Assembly: GCA_030063045.1 (NCBI GenBank)
Contig: JAQSEB010000109.1
Span: forward strand, 62,001-126,000
DNA: 64,000 bases
Direction: 5' to 3'
Origin: Pratylenchus scribneri
Lineage: Eukaryota; Nematoda; Chromadorea; Rhabditida; Pratylenchidae
Below are positions 1 through 10,576 of this stretch, in pieces. The translations under genes were made by a program, and so were the position numbers. Each line of letters begins with the position of its first letter. Positions within the stretch are counted from its first letter, which is position 1. Below the pieces are notes generated by a model. The model made no database searches. It saw nothing but the letters and a program-made list of their open reading frames with translations, and was not told the DNA's origin.

Positions 1-246
1 CATAAAGAGAAGGAATTAATGGATGATAAAATTACAAAAACTTATGACCAAAAGCCGCTGGTACCTGGTACTTATTTATAAATATAATTTCCCTTTGGTC
101 TAAGGAAAAAAGTTTTTAGGAATTAAAGTCAGGGTGGTGATATAGGGATAGAAATAGAATTAGATGAATTAGATCAAAATCAGCACATCCATATTCCATA
201 ATGCCTCATCCCTAAGTAAATAAACATTGAAACAATGTACAATTTG
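1..246. other. Non-coding, AT-rich edge
   Basis: No coding exon, RNA gene or repeat recognised. The last nine bases (TACAATTTG) are the left target-site duplication of the following MITE. Confidence 0.5.
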
Positions 247-665
247 GGTGCTAGGTCATCTCCACAATTCTGCAAATATGGGCATGTCCACAATTCTGCA
301 ATTATAGAGGTTTTTGATTTATAATAAATCAGAAACCGGTTTTAGCCCCTACAAATCTTATACCATTTTATAGATCTAATTGAGACGTATCGATTGGTAT
401 ACGTTTTGTCATGGTTTAGCCCAAAATGAAAGAGTTTTGAACCAAAAACTTAAAAAATAGTTTAATACCATTTAATTTTGACCAAACCATAACAAATTAT
501 ATACCATTCGATGCGTCTCGATGAGATCTACAAAATGGTATAAGTTTTGATGGGTCTAAAACCGGTTTCTGATTTATTATAAGTCGAAAACGTCTATAAT
601 TGCAGAATTGTGGACATGCCCATAATTGCATATCCCTTTATCTATTGTGGAGATGACCCCGGACG
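247..665. mobile_element. MITE, Mutator-like (9-bp TSD), copy 1
   Basis: A 419-bp element bounded by imperfect inverted ends (GGTGCTAGGTCATCTCCACA on the left; the reverse complement of the right end begins CGTCCGGGGTCATCTCCACA). It is flanked on both sides by TACAATTTG, an exact 9-bp duplication. The interior is itself long-palindromic: AAACCGGTTT motifs and ACCAAACCAT/ATGGTTTAG blocks face each other, so the transcript would fold into one hairpin. It has no ORF. A second copy lies at 62149-62546. A 9-bp TSD is typical of Mutator-like elements; the superfamily call is inference. Confidence 0.8.
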
Positions 666-674
666 TACAATTTG

Positions 675-2414
675 CTTTTCCTTCACATTTTCTCGTTTGA
701 CCAAAAAAGGGAATATATAAATTTGATAAGTAGCATTGAGCCAAAATAGGGCAAGTTCCACTTTTTTGGCCAAAATTTTTGCCAATTATCTTTCATTTTG
801 ATAAAAAAAAGAACGCACTTCCAAAAAGTCAATTTGAATATCAATTAAAATTGTAGATTAAAAACTTAGATTAAATATAAAATGGAAAAATCAAAGTATA
901 ATATTTCTTTCCTGCCCATTTTGCTTGAGTAGGAAGAATGGGAAATGGGCTCAACCAAACAATTAGAGCCTTGCGGGGTGGATGGTGAATAAAAACATGG
1001 GAAAGAGCACCAAAAATGCACTCAACAAAAATATCGGGTGGTGAGGGATGTGGGAGGGAAAATGCGGGAAATTGTAGGAAATTGGAGGAGATTGAGGTGG
1101 AGGGATGGTTGTTGGTGAGTGAGGGAAATTTGTCCTTGAAGGCCGCTTTTTGCCCCTCTAATTTATTTTGGGCAAAAATGCTGGGACTGGTTTTGGTCTC
1201 TCCAGGGAGAATGGATATATTATTAGATACTAGGCCTTTAAAACTAATGGAAGTAAAATATACAAATAAAAATTTTGATTTTTTAGAATCGTTTTTCATT
1301 AATTAGTAATAGAAATTCTGCTTTTTTTTTTAAATTTGTCAAATTTTTTAAATGCAAATTTTTTTCATCTCATTTCATAAAACTATTTCCATACTAATTT
1401 TATTGGAATTCTATAAAAATTAAAATTAGCCAAATAATTTATATTCATTCATTTTAAATCATCCAGAAATATTAAAAAGAAATATTTTATCAAAAATGTT
1501 CAAATAGTGCTAAAAGCTTTGCAAAAAAATGTCCTCATATCATAACTATTTTAGAAATGCACCAATTTCAATTTGCACTAAGTAGATGACATTTCTGCTG
1601 ATGTATTTTTGCTTATCATTCAAATCCAACGTTGTTTTTGGTGTTTATGTTGCACTGAGTCTGAAGTGTTTTTGGGGTTATTAAAAAAATTAAAATTATG
1701 GAATTATATAATGATTGCTTTTTTTGTCTAATTTGCTTTTTTTGTCTAATGTTGATCTATTTTTAAAGTTCGATCGCGTAAGAAATAATAGGAAATTTAA
1801 ATTTTGCAATAAAAACACTGAAATTGGCTACAATATTTTTATTCTATGCAGTGGATCGGATTTTAAAATGCCATTTTCATTTTTCAATTATTAAATTTAA
1901 AAATTCTTACAACATTATTGTTATTTCCGTTGATTATATTAACTATTTTTGCATTCTGGTGTAAACATGATGAATTTTTCAGGCAATATTTCGTTGTTTC
2001 TTTATATAAATTGAAATAATTAATGTTATTATGCTTCTTATTTTTTTACCAAGGAAGTATCTTTCAATCCATAAAATTTTCCTTTCAACTTTTCTTTTTC
2101 CAGCATCATCCACAAATTGTTTCATTTCAAATGTTTCACCCAGTTTATTCTGGCATTTCAATGAAAAATCAGGCAAAACAGTGGTTGATGGGCATTTAAG
2201 AAAAAGTAAATAGGGATGTTTTTTGGCTGCATTTATAAAATCCTTAAATGAAAAAAATGTAATATTTTTAAATAAAATGATGAAAATTGAAAAGTTATAA
2301 ATTTAAAAATTTTTTATTTCTTTAATTTCTTACTTTGAATAAAATGAAAACCAAATGCAAAGGCTCAGCATATTCTTAAGAAGATTATAAGTCAAAATTA
2401 AAAATCAATTTTTT
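675..2414. other. Intergenic, no supported gene
   Basis: AT-rich. A more GC-rich patch at about 900-1240 gives overlapping open frames on both strands, but no splice-consistent or recognisable protein was found. The remainder is poly-A/T tracts. Confidence 0.5.
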
Positions 2415-3967
2415 TTACTTTTTATTACTTGAAATTCCAAATTCTGGATGTATTAATAATTTTAAATCAATGCATAAAACGCGGCCCGGAATTAAAAATA
2501 GATCTCTGGTCAATTGATTGAACAAATCGCTGGCAACAGATTCACGAGAAGCATGAAAACTTGGAATATATTTAATAAAGTCATCATTCTGCAGACTGCC
2601 TTGTATTCTTAAATTTAAAGGGAATAAGATAAAGAAGATAAGTATTTATCAAAATTTTCTCTTTAATATTCTATCCATACTATCTCTCTTTTATCAATTT
2701 TTTTTAATGCAAATAGAATTATAAATAATAATATTTTATATAATTTCACCTGCTCTTCATGTCAACGATGCATTCAAAATCACGAGGGCATTTAAATGTT
2801 TTGCTTGTGAGAAAATTTGAAATTGTCCAAATGGTAATTTTTGGCGATCTATCAAAATCGTTAGCTAGATCTGCCTTCAATATAACCAATTTGCAATATT
2901 GGAATAAAAATACATCAGGAAGCCAATTAAAATTTGACTGAAAAATAGTAAAACAAAAATAAAATAAATTTTAAATGATGAAAAAACAAGATATTTTTAT
3001 TTTAAGCTTGCATATCTATTAAGGATAGTGATTGATTGGGATTGAAATTTACCTTTATTTTTCCAATACCAACCATTTCAATGACAATTAGTGATTTCAT
3101 CCATAAAGTTCGATGTCTAAAATAATCTAAAAAATCCTTTTCGTCACCATAGCAATTCTCATAAAGCCACACTGTTCCTTGAATCAAAACTACTTTCGAT
3201 GTAAGCAATTGCTTTGCAGATAACCCATCGAAATGCACCAATGCAGATTGATAATTATTTAAACATACATGATCAGGATGAGTAAAAGAAGCAAAAAGTC
3301 GGCTAAAATTAAAAATTTTTTAAATTTAATTAATATTTTTTCTTTCTTACTTGATCTGATTCATTTTCTTCTTGAATTTTAAATATCTCTGATCAATTTT
3401 GTCATTTATTGCTAAATTTTCCTCTTGATCCGTCTTAACATCATTATCATTGCCGAGTAAATATCGCACCCACATCTCGGAAGTTAATTTTTCTTCGAAA
3501 AATTTTTCCACAATGATCGGTTCGGTATTTTTGAGTTGATATTTTGTGCACATAATTTCACCATTGAAATTGATGTTATGGAAACTATATAATGTAATTG
3601 GCTTTTTATCGATCCAAACATTATCAGACAATAACTTATTTTTTTCTTTTATATAATTTTCTTTCATTTTGATGTAAAAAATGTCATTTTCTGCTGCATT
3701 TATTGTTCCAGCAACAAGCCAATTCTAGGATAATCAATTTTAATTAAATTATTGAACATTCCTTAAACCATATACCTCCATTTGGACATCTAAATTGAAA
3801 AGTATTCGCGAATCACCGTAATTAAAATGAAGCAAGCAAACTGAGTCAACCTTGAAATGACCAAAACGAATTGCAAATTCATCAAATTTATTTCCATGTA
3901 TTTGAACGTTTTTGTAATCCAAGCTAGCATTATTTTGTAAAAAATAATCCATAATTTTGCTAAAATT
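2415..3967 (-). CDS. Uncharacterised protein, 393 residues, five exons
   Basis: I do not recognise this family. Minus-strand exons are 3967-3776 (start codon at 3952), 3724-3351, 3302-3053, 2937-2750 and 2607-2415. All junctions are GT-AG and phase-consistent, and the frame stays open to TAA at 2415-2417. A TTTTAG acceptor lies 15 nt before the ATG, as expected for a trans-spliced 5' end, which supports this start. The product has no signal peptide or obvious membrane span and looks globular, with aromatic-rich stretches such as TLYSFHNINF, TVWLYENCYG and ITIWTISNFL and a lysine-rich linker near the middle. It sits about 45 bp downstream of the stop of the next minus-strand gene, so the two could be a downstream-operon pair (inference). 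Exon structure is fairly secure; function is unknown. Confidence 0.7.
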
Positions 3968-4010
3968 CTAAAAATAAAATTTAAAAATACTTATTATTCA
4001 AAATTAAAAA

Positions 4011-7000
4011 TCATGCATTTTTTCGCTTTTCATTTCTATAGTCGTCGTCCATTTTTAGCACTTTCAAATCTTCAAATACACTTTTGCTAAAATTTGGCAG
4101 AATATCCAAATTGCCTGTTGATGTGGATTGTATTTGTTGTAAATCAGCCATAATCCCTTGTTGCCATTGAATTTTCTCATGATGATTTCCTCCAATTATC
4201 TTACAACGAGCGTTGGGATGCCGCTTCGCGGCATCCCAACGCTCGTTAAAATCTTAATAATTTGGAATGTTGGAAGCTTTACATATTTTGAATGCAACAA
4301 TTTGAAGTAGAATTAATCACATTCTAATCGGTCTAAAAAAACTTGTCGCATCTCGCATCCCAAATTCTTATTTTCTTCTCTTTAATTCACACCCTTATTC
4401 ACCCATTCTCACCTCCTTTCTTCATCCTTTCTCATTCTTTCTGTTCATCCTTCATTTTCACCTCCATTATCTTCTCATCATTTATATTCTCTCCATACAC
4501 ACACCTCCTATTACCCTTCATCTATTTTTCAATACTCTCTCATACATTCATCATTCTCTACCACAATAAACCCTTAAACTCATCCCTTCCCATTCATCTA
4601 TAATCTTCCTCCCTACATCTCTTCTCATTTTCCCATTCATCTCTTCTCATTTTCCCATTCATCTCTTCTCATTTTCCCATTCATCTCTTCTTATTTTCCA
4701 TTCAGCTCTTCTCTTCTTCCTATTCATCCTTCCATTTATCACTTCTCATCCTCCCATTCAGCTCTTCTCTTCTTCCTATTCATCCTTCCATTTATCACTT
4801 TTCAACCTCCCATTCAGCTATTCTCTTCTTCCTATTCATCCTTCCATTTATCACTTCTCATCCTCCCATTCAGCTCTTCTCTTCTTCCTATTCATCCTTC
4901 CATTTATCACTTCTCATCCTCCCATTCAGCTCTTCTCTTCTTCCTATTCATCCTTCCATTTATCACTTCTCATCCTCCCATTCAGCTCTTCTCTTCTTCC
5001 TATTCATCCTTCCATTTATCACTTCTCATCCTCCCATTCAGCTCTTCTCTTCTTCCTATTCATCCTTCCATTTATCACTTCTCATCCTCCCATTCAGCTC
5101 TTCTCTTCTTCCTATTCATCCTTCCATTTATCACTTCTCATCCTCCCATTCAGCTCTTCTCTTCTTCCTATTCATCCTTCCATTTATCACTTCTCATTAT
5201 CTCATTCATCTCTTCTCATTTTTCATTCATCTCTTCTCCCAATCATCTCTTTCCATCTTCCCAATCATTCATCCTCTCATTCATTACTTTTCAGCTTCTC
5301 AAGCTTAAGGGAGCGCCCGGTCGCCGCTGCGCGGCTCCCGGCCGCTCCCAGTGGTTCAGAAATTTTATTTTAAACTAAATTAGGCATTTACCCATCCTTA
5401 TTCTTTCTTATTAAATAATTTCTACTCATTTATCATATCGACATAATTTCTTTTAATTTTTCCAACAATTCAGACATATCCACATTATTTTCCATAAACA
5501 ATTATGTTTTTTTTCATTCTAAAAATATTTATTTTACTTTATTTCTTTATTCTTTAACTATTTGTAATTTTTTTCTCTAATTATATAACTATTTCCTTTA
5601 TATTGGACACAAAATCCAAAAAAGTAAAAAAAAATACAAAACGCCATGCAAATAACATGCATCTTTTCTTCTTTCGAATACTCTTCGTACTTCAAATTTC
5701 TCAATAAAATTTTGTTAAAAGCTATTAAAAAAAAAGTAATTATTTTCTAATTTCACAACACTAATTTGTTATTGTCGTCATAAATCCTTGATATTTCAAG
5801 CAACAATCATATTCCCATCATTTTTCAATAATTTTTGGTTATTCAATTAATAAATAAAAAATTCTCATTTAATTTATTGAAATATTTTTTCAAATTGTTT
5901 ATTTTCATTCGAAAAATATTTCTATCACTAAATTTCTTTATACTTTATGCGTAAAAATACTCTTTTCTTTTTCTCTTAAAAAAAATATTTAAAAATGCAT
6001 AACGCCAAAAAAAAATAATTTAAACGCATATATTTTTATTTCGTGACGGTCGTGACTCGCTTACTATATAGGATCTTCTTTATTTAAATAAATAATTGGC
6101 TTATTTGTGTGAAAGAATCGAACCTTCTGTAAATATCATTATTCTATTCATTGCATTCCTCTTTTGATGGTGAAGGAACATATCATTCAAATCCTCATCA
6201 ATTTTCAATTGAATTTTTATTCCATGATCTGAATTAATTAAATAATAAATAGTTTAATTATAATTATTTAAATTGAATCAAAAATTTTTAATTATTTTAA
6301 AAAACTGATAAATAAGCCAAAATATCAAAAATTACTGAACATTCGATTTTTTGGGAAAAATTTATATCAAAATTTTTAAAATAAGCCAAAATATCAAAAA
6401 ATATCAAAAAATTCTTGAATATTCGATTTTTTGGGAAAAATTTTTAACAAAATTTTTAAAATAAGCCAAAATATCAAAAAATATCAAAAAATTATTGAAT
6501 ATTCGATTTTTTGGGAAAAATTTATATCAAAATTTTTAAAATAAGCCAAAATATCAAAAAATATCAAAAAATTATTGAATATTCGATTTTTTGGGAAAAA
6601 TTTATAAAGCCAAAATATCAAAAATTCCTGAATATTCGATTTTTTGGGAAAAATTTATATCAAAATTTTTTAAATAAGCCAAAATATCAAAAATTCCTGA
6701 ATATTCGATTTTTTGGGAAAAATTTATATCAAAATTTTTTAAATAAGCCAAAATATCAAAAATTCCTGAATATTCGATTTTTTGGAAAAAATTTATATCA
6801 AAATTTTTTAAATAAGCCAAAATATCAAAAATTCCTGAATATTCGATTTTTTGGGAAAAATTTATATCAAAATTTTTAAAATAAACCAAAATATCAAAAA
6901 TTCCTGAATATTCGATTTTTTGGGAAAAATTTATATCAAAATTTTTAAAATAAACCAAAATATCAAAAATTCCTGAATATTCGATTTTTTGGGAAAAATT

Positions 7001-7404
7001 TATATCAAAATTTTTAAAATAAACCAAAATATCAAAAATTCCTGAATATTCGATTTTTTGGAAAAAATTTATATCAAAATTTTTAAAATAAACCAAAATA
7101 TCAAAAATTCCTGAATATTCGATTTTTTGGGAAAAATTTATATCAATATTAAAATATTAAAAAATAACCCACCTAAATGTTTGTAGAATAAATTTGGTTC
7201 AAAATTGTTTACTTCTTCTTGGTTTACGCTTTCCAAATATTTTCTGCGACAAATTTCGTGGAGGTCCTCAATGGTGGCAGAACTTTTTAAATAAATAAGA
7301 AAATTTCTTATATCCGAATGAATCCAAGTCAATTCGATCACTTCATCAACATTTATTTTAGTTTTAAACAAAGATTGAACCAATGAAAATAGACTTTGAA
7401 CCAT
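4011..7404 (-). CDS. Uncharacterised small protein, two exons seen, about 157 residues
   Basis: Not recognised. The first exon is 7404-7173: ATG at 7404, a TTTTTAG acceptor shortly upstream suggesting trans-splicing, ending in HLG with a GTGGGT donor. The last exon reads to TGA at 4011-4013 and encodes GNHHEKIQWQQGIMADLQQ, then a DILPNFSKSVFEDLKVLKMD stretch and a basic end. If the last exon starts at the ATTAAG acceptor (4252), its two-nt overhang completes the one-nt overhang of the first exon and the frame runs through the hairpin at 4205-4247. If it starts at the GTAAG acceptor beside the hairpin (about 4195), the phase does not match the first exon. Further exons may lie in the repeat-filled interval between them. 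The intron holds the two-hairpin element and a 69-bp minisatellite. Confidence 0.45.
4205..5646. mobile_element. Two-hairpin compound repeat, copy A
   Basis: The left hairpin at 4205-4247 has 20-nt perfect arms (AACGAGCGTTGGGATGCCGC) and a 3-nt loop. Next come about 100 bp of unique-looking sequence, about 0.9 kb of pyrimidine-rich DNA, a second GC-rich hairpin at 5309-5349 (GGGAGCG...CCGCTCCC), and an AT-rich tail ending in AAACGCCA. A tail-like segment ending TAACGCCA recurs near 6010. The same order (hairpin 1, pyrimidine tract, hairpin 2, tail ending ACGCCA) recurs at 29760-30672. No transposase was seen. Boundaries are approximate, and the mobile nature is inferred from the two copies. 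Confidence 0.6.
4690..5203. repeat. 56-bp pyrimidine-rich minisatellite
   Basis: About nine tandem copies of a 56-bp unit beginning CCCATTCAGCTCTTCTCTTC, nearly identical from copy to copy. They are preceded by a shorter array with a unit of about 21 bp (TTCTCATTTTCCCATTCATC, 4620-4690). The array forms the middle of the two-hairpin repeat and gives a strongly strand-asymmetric C/T tract. Confidence 0.9.
5647..6305. other. AT-rich intron sequence
   Basis: No exon was seen. It holds a second tail-like segment (about 5880-6013) resembling the tail of the two-hairpin element, and poly-T tracts. Confidence 0.4.
6310..7140. repeat. 69-bp minisatellite, open on both strands
   Basis: About twelve tandem copies of a 69-bp unit containing CTGAATATTCGATTTTTTGG and TATATCAAAATTTTT; the leftmost copies are longer variants. 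Because 69 is 23 codons, one frame on each strand stays open (for example a 23-residue repeat with YFKNFDINFSQKIEYSGIF on the minus strand). It lies in an intron of the minus-strand gene, and coding is not supported. Confidence 0.9.
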
Positions 7405-8413
7405 TTTTAAATTTAAATCTAAAAATTTGATTTTTTTAAATAGATTATTTAAAAATAATTATTTATGAATTTTATAATAATAATATATAATTAATTTAAC
7501 TATTTTGGTAATCTTTTAGAATTGCTAGTTAACGTTAATTTTTTGAAAGAATATTAGCTTTTTAGAGTTCCAATGTCAATGTCAATTGGGGAAAGATCTA
7601 GATTGAGACTTGAGAGACAGGAGAGGGAGAACGGAGGACAATGACAATCTTTGAGAATATTTATTAATTATTATAATTCCTCCACTGCTCTATTTCACAT
7701 TTTGTGTATTTTTGCTTATCAATTCAATTGTTGATTATTATTTGTTATCATTAAAGATTAATTAATGAAGAGGTCAATAATTTTGTGTTCTTTGTTATGC
7801 ACAAATTCCTTTCATTATCCTTCAATTTGGATGTTCGGGTTTAGCGCGGCGATAAATTTGGGAAGGGAAAAGAAATTTTTTAAAATTGATATTAATTTTA
7901 GAATATTCAATGCAATTTGGGCCATCAAAATTAAATGCTAAGAAAAGCTTGAACTTGAATAGAAAAATGGTAGTCATTGGACAATAACATTGATTTTTCC
8001 AGTGAAGAGAAATTGAAAAATGGTGGAATATGCAAATTCATTTTCTCTTCATTGTCATTGCCAGTGCGTTCAGCATTATTAAAGCGCAAGCTAATATAGC
8101 GAAGGGAATTTAGTCCATCACCGGTTTTTAGATTTTTCCAAGCGCTTAGAAGCCAATTTAAAAATATGTAAATTCATATTTGGTTTAAATTGAATGGAGT
8201 CATTTCAGCATTAAAGTAAAAAATAATATGCTACGAATTCTTTAGTGGAAAAATAATTTACTTTTTACGAGGAATTCACATTTGTTTTTTTTTAATATTT
8301 ATTTATTAATTCGCTAAAAAATGATGAAAAAAGCAATCATAAATTTCACTTGGCTGATTAAAAATAATTTTTTTTGTGTTTCCTTTAAAATTCTTCCAAC
8401 TTCAATTAAAAAT
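7405..8413. other. Intergenic
   Basis: Separates two minus-strand genes. It should hold the 5' flank of the gene starting at 7404 and the 3' end of the dehydrogenase gene. No coding frame or repeat was recognised. Confidence 0.4.
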
Positions 8414-10576
8414 TTATTTGACCAAAGAGAGGCCTCCATCCGCAACCAATGTTGCCCCAGTCACATAGGATGCCTCATCCGAGCACAGGAAAAGCATACA
8501 TTTGCTCATTTCGCTGCATTGCCCAAAACGGCCAAGTGGATCGGCGGCACGGATTGAATCCAGGAGCTCCGTTGATGCATTGACTCGGTCGAAAATGGGT
8601 GTTTCAATTGGGCCAGGACTAAAAAACAAAATTTTTGAAAATTCAATTTGTTAAAAACATTTTATTAGATAAATTTCTTTAATGAGAAGATGATTGGATA
8701 TATCCAACTTGGTGCCGTTTAATTGAACTATAATTTTATTGATTTTATTATTAAATTTAAGAGCAAATTATTGGCTATTTAATTAATATTAATTTTATTT
8801 AAATTTATTCAGAATTGTTGGAATTATGTTTAAAAAAGACTATATATTTTAATAGAAATTCAGAGTAAAGATTATAATTGTTCTTGAATAGAATCTAACC
8901 TATTTAAATAAAATTAATAATAATAGATAATAATAGATAGCCAAATGTCTGCTCTTAAATTTTCAACTTAAAGCATCAAAATTAGTTCAGATTCAGAACG
9001 AAAAAAAATAAATAGGGATTAAATTTAGCAAGTCAAAATTTATCATAACCCTAAACCCAACCAACTTGAGTGTATTCACTCGAACTTCTGGGGCGGCCAT
9101 CACTGAGAAACCTCTGTGACAAAAATAAATCCATTTAAAAATAAAACAAAATCCCATTTAAACCGAGTCCAATGATCAAGGCCAGCTTTTGATACCGCAT
9201 AGAATAGAAATGGTGGTAAAATACGAGTAGATGCAATGGAGCTGATATTCAACACATTCCCATTGGTTTTCTTCAAATGGGGCAGTGCCAAAATGCAGAG
9301 ATGAATGGCACTTTAAAATAAATAAATTTTATTTATATGCCATATATATATATACCTTATTAATAATCTATCCCAAATAATTTTTTAAACCCGTAAAATT
9401 TTGAAAAATTTGGGATTTAACTCCTTCGAGAGTGGGTTAAACAAGAAAATATATATATATATATTATATTTAAGATGAGAAATTTTTAGCATAATTTTCA
9501 AATTTACATTAAAAAATATGAAACAGAAATTATTTAATAAATTTTTAATCAAATTGCCATAAAAATTTTTAGGTTTTTATCTATTTTTTAGTCTAGAATA
9601 ACGAAAAACCTAAACATAAATAAAATTTGACAAAAATTTTAGCTTAATTTTTGTCAATATTTTCTCAAGACATTTAAATTTTTGATTGATACCGATACAC
9701 AACTACCTTCTCAGATTGACTGCATAAATGAATTCGAGAAGTTCCATATTGGTGAAATCCTCTGGCGCAATTCCTGGTTTCGCACCACAGCCCGCATTAT
9801 TAATCTTGAAAATAAAATAAATTAAAATATAAAATCGTTACAAAAACTGACCAACACATCAATTTTGCCGAATTTTTCCAAAGTGGCATTGATGATTTTC
9901 TCAGGGGTTTCTTTGTTCTCCATCGATCCAATTACGGCTAAAATTCTTTCAGCAGGCACTCCGGTGGACAAAATCATTTTTTCCGTTTCCTAAATTTTTT
10001 TTTCGTATTTTTTTAGTTTATTTATATTTATAAATTTTTTACCTTCAATCTTTCAGCATTTTGCCCATGAATAACCACCGAGGCCCCTTCCTTGGCGAAT
10101 TCCACGGCCGCATCTTGGCCAATTCCAGAACTGGAACCTGAAAATAAATTTAATTTAAAATTTTATAGAACTTTTAAAAAGAATTTACAAATTACTTAAT
10201 TATATTTAATATATTTTTATATTAATATTTAAAAAAATTCTGGGACTTTTCAGCTTTCACGATTAAAACGATATTTAAAAATATTTCAAATTTTTTTAAT
10301 GTTAATTCTCCTCATTTTTTTGCCATTGATGAAGTCAAAAAATTAATTTTTCTCTCCCTATTTTGGCGTATTTTTAATTGCTAATTTTAATTATTTTAAT
10401 TCAGATTTCTTAAAATTAATTATTTTAAAATTTTATTTAGAATTTTTTTCACACCTCCTTTGTTTTAAGTTAAATAAAAATTTAATTTAAATAAATTTAA
10501 TAATTTATTAATAATTATTTTAATATAATTTACCTGTAATGATCACCACTTTATCCACAAATCGTTGTTTACTCAT
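8414..10576 (-). CDS. Short-chain dehydrogenase/reductase (classical SDR), 257 residues
   Basis: NAD(P)H-dependent oxidoreductase of the classical SDR family; the substrate cannot be read from sequence. Seven minus-strand exons: 10576-10534, 10137-10043, 9989-9852, 9804-9707, 9310-9164, 9113-9066 and 8618-8414. All are GT-AG and in phase, totalling 774 nt including TAA. Visible motifs are the cofactor-binding glycine motif TGSSSGIG (residues 14-21), NNAG (94-97), the catalytic serine in NISS (149), the YAVSK tyrosine/lysine pair (Y162, K166) and the NPGPIETP loop completed across the last intron. The C-terminus GATLVADGG is the usual SDR ending. Length fits the family (about 250). The donor of the sixth exon was chosen as AA|GTTGGT because it restores NPGP; the alternative GTTGGG three bases on breaks the frame. 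The enzyme is likely cytosolic, with no signal peptide. Confidence 0.93.

Noticed and set aside
871..1306. Overlapping ORFs on both strands
   Set aside because: Both strands are open over the same GC-richer patch with no splice context, repeated family or recognisable protein.
4343..4603. Plus-strand ORF in pyrimidine-rich DNA
   Set aside because: Composition-driven (Ser/Phe/Leu/His only), inside a repeat; not a gene.
6511..7096. Long ORFs over the 69-bp repeat
   Set aside because: Explained by the unit length being a multiple of three; open on both strands, in an intron.
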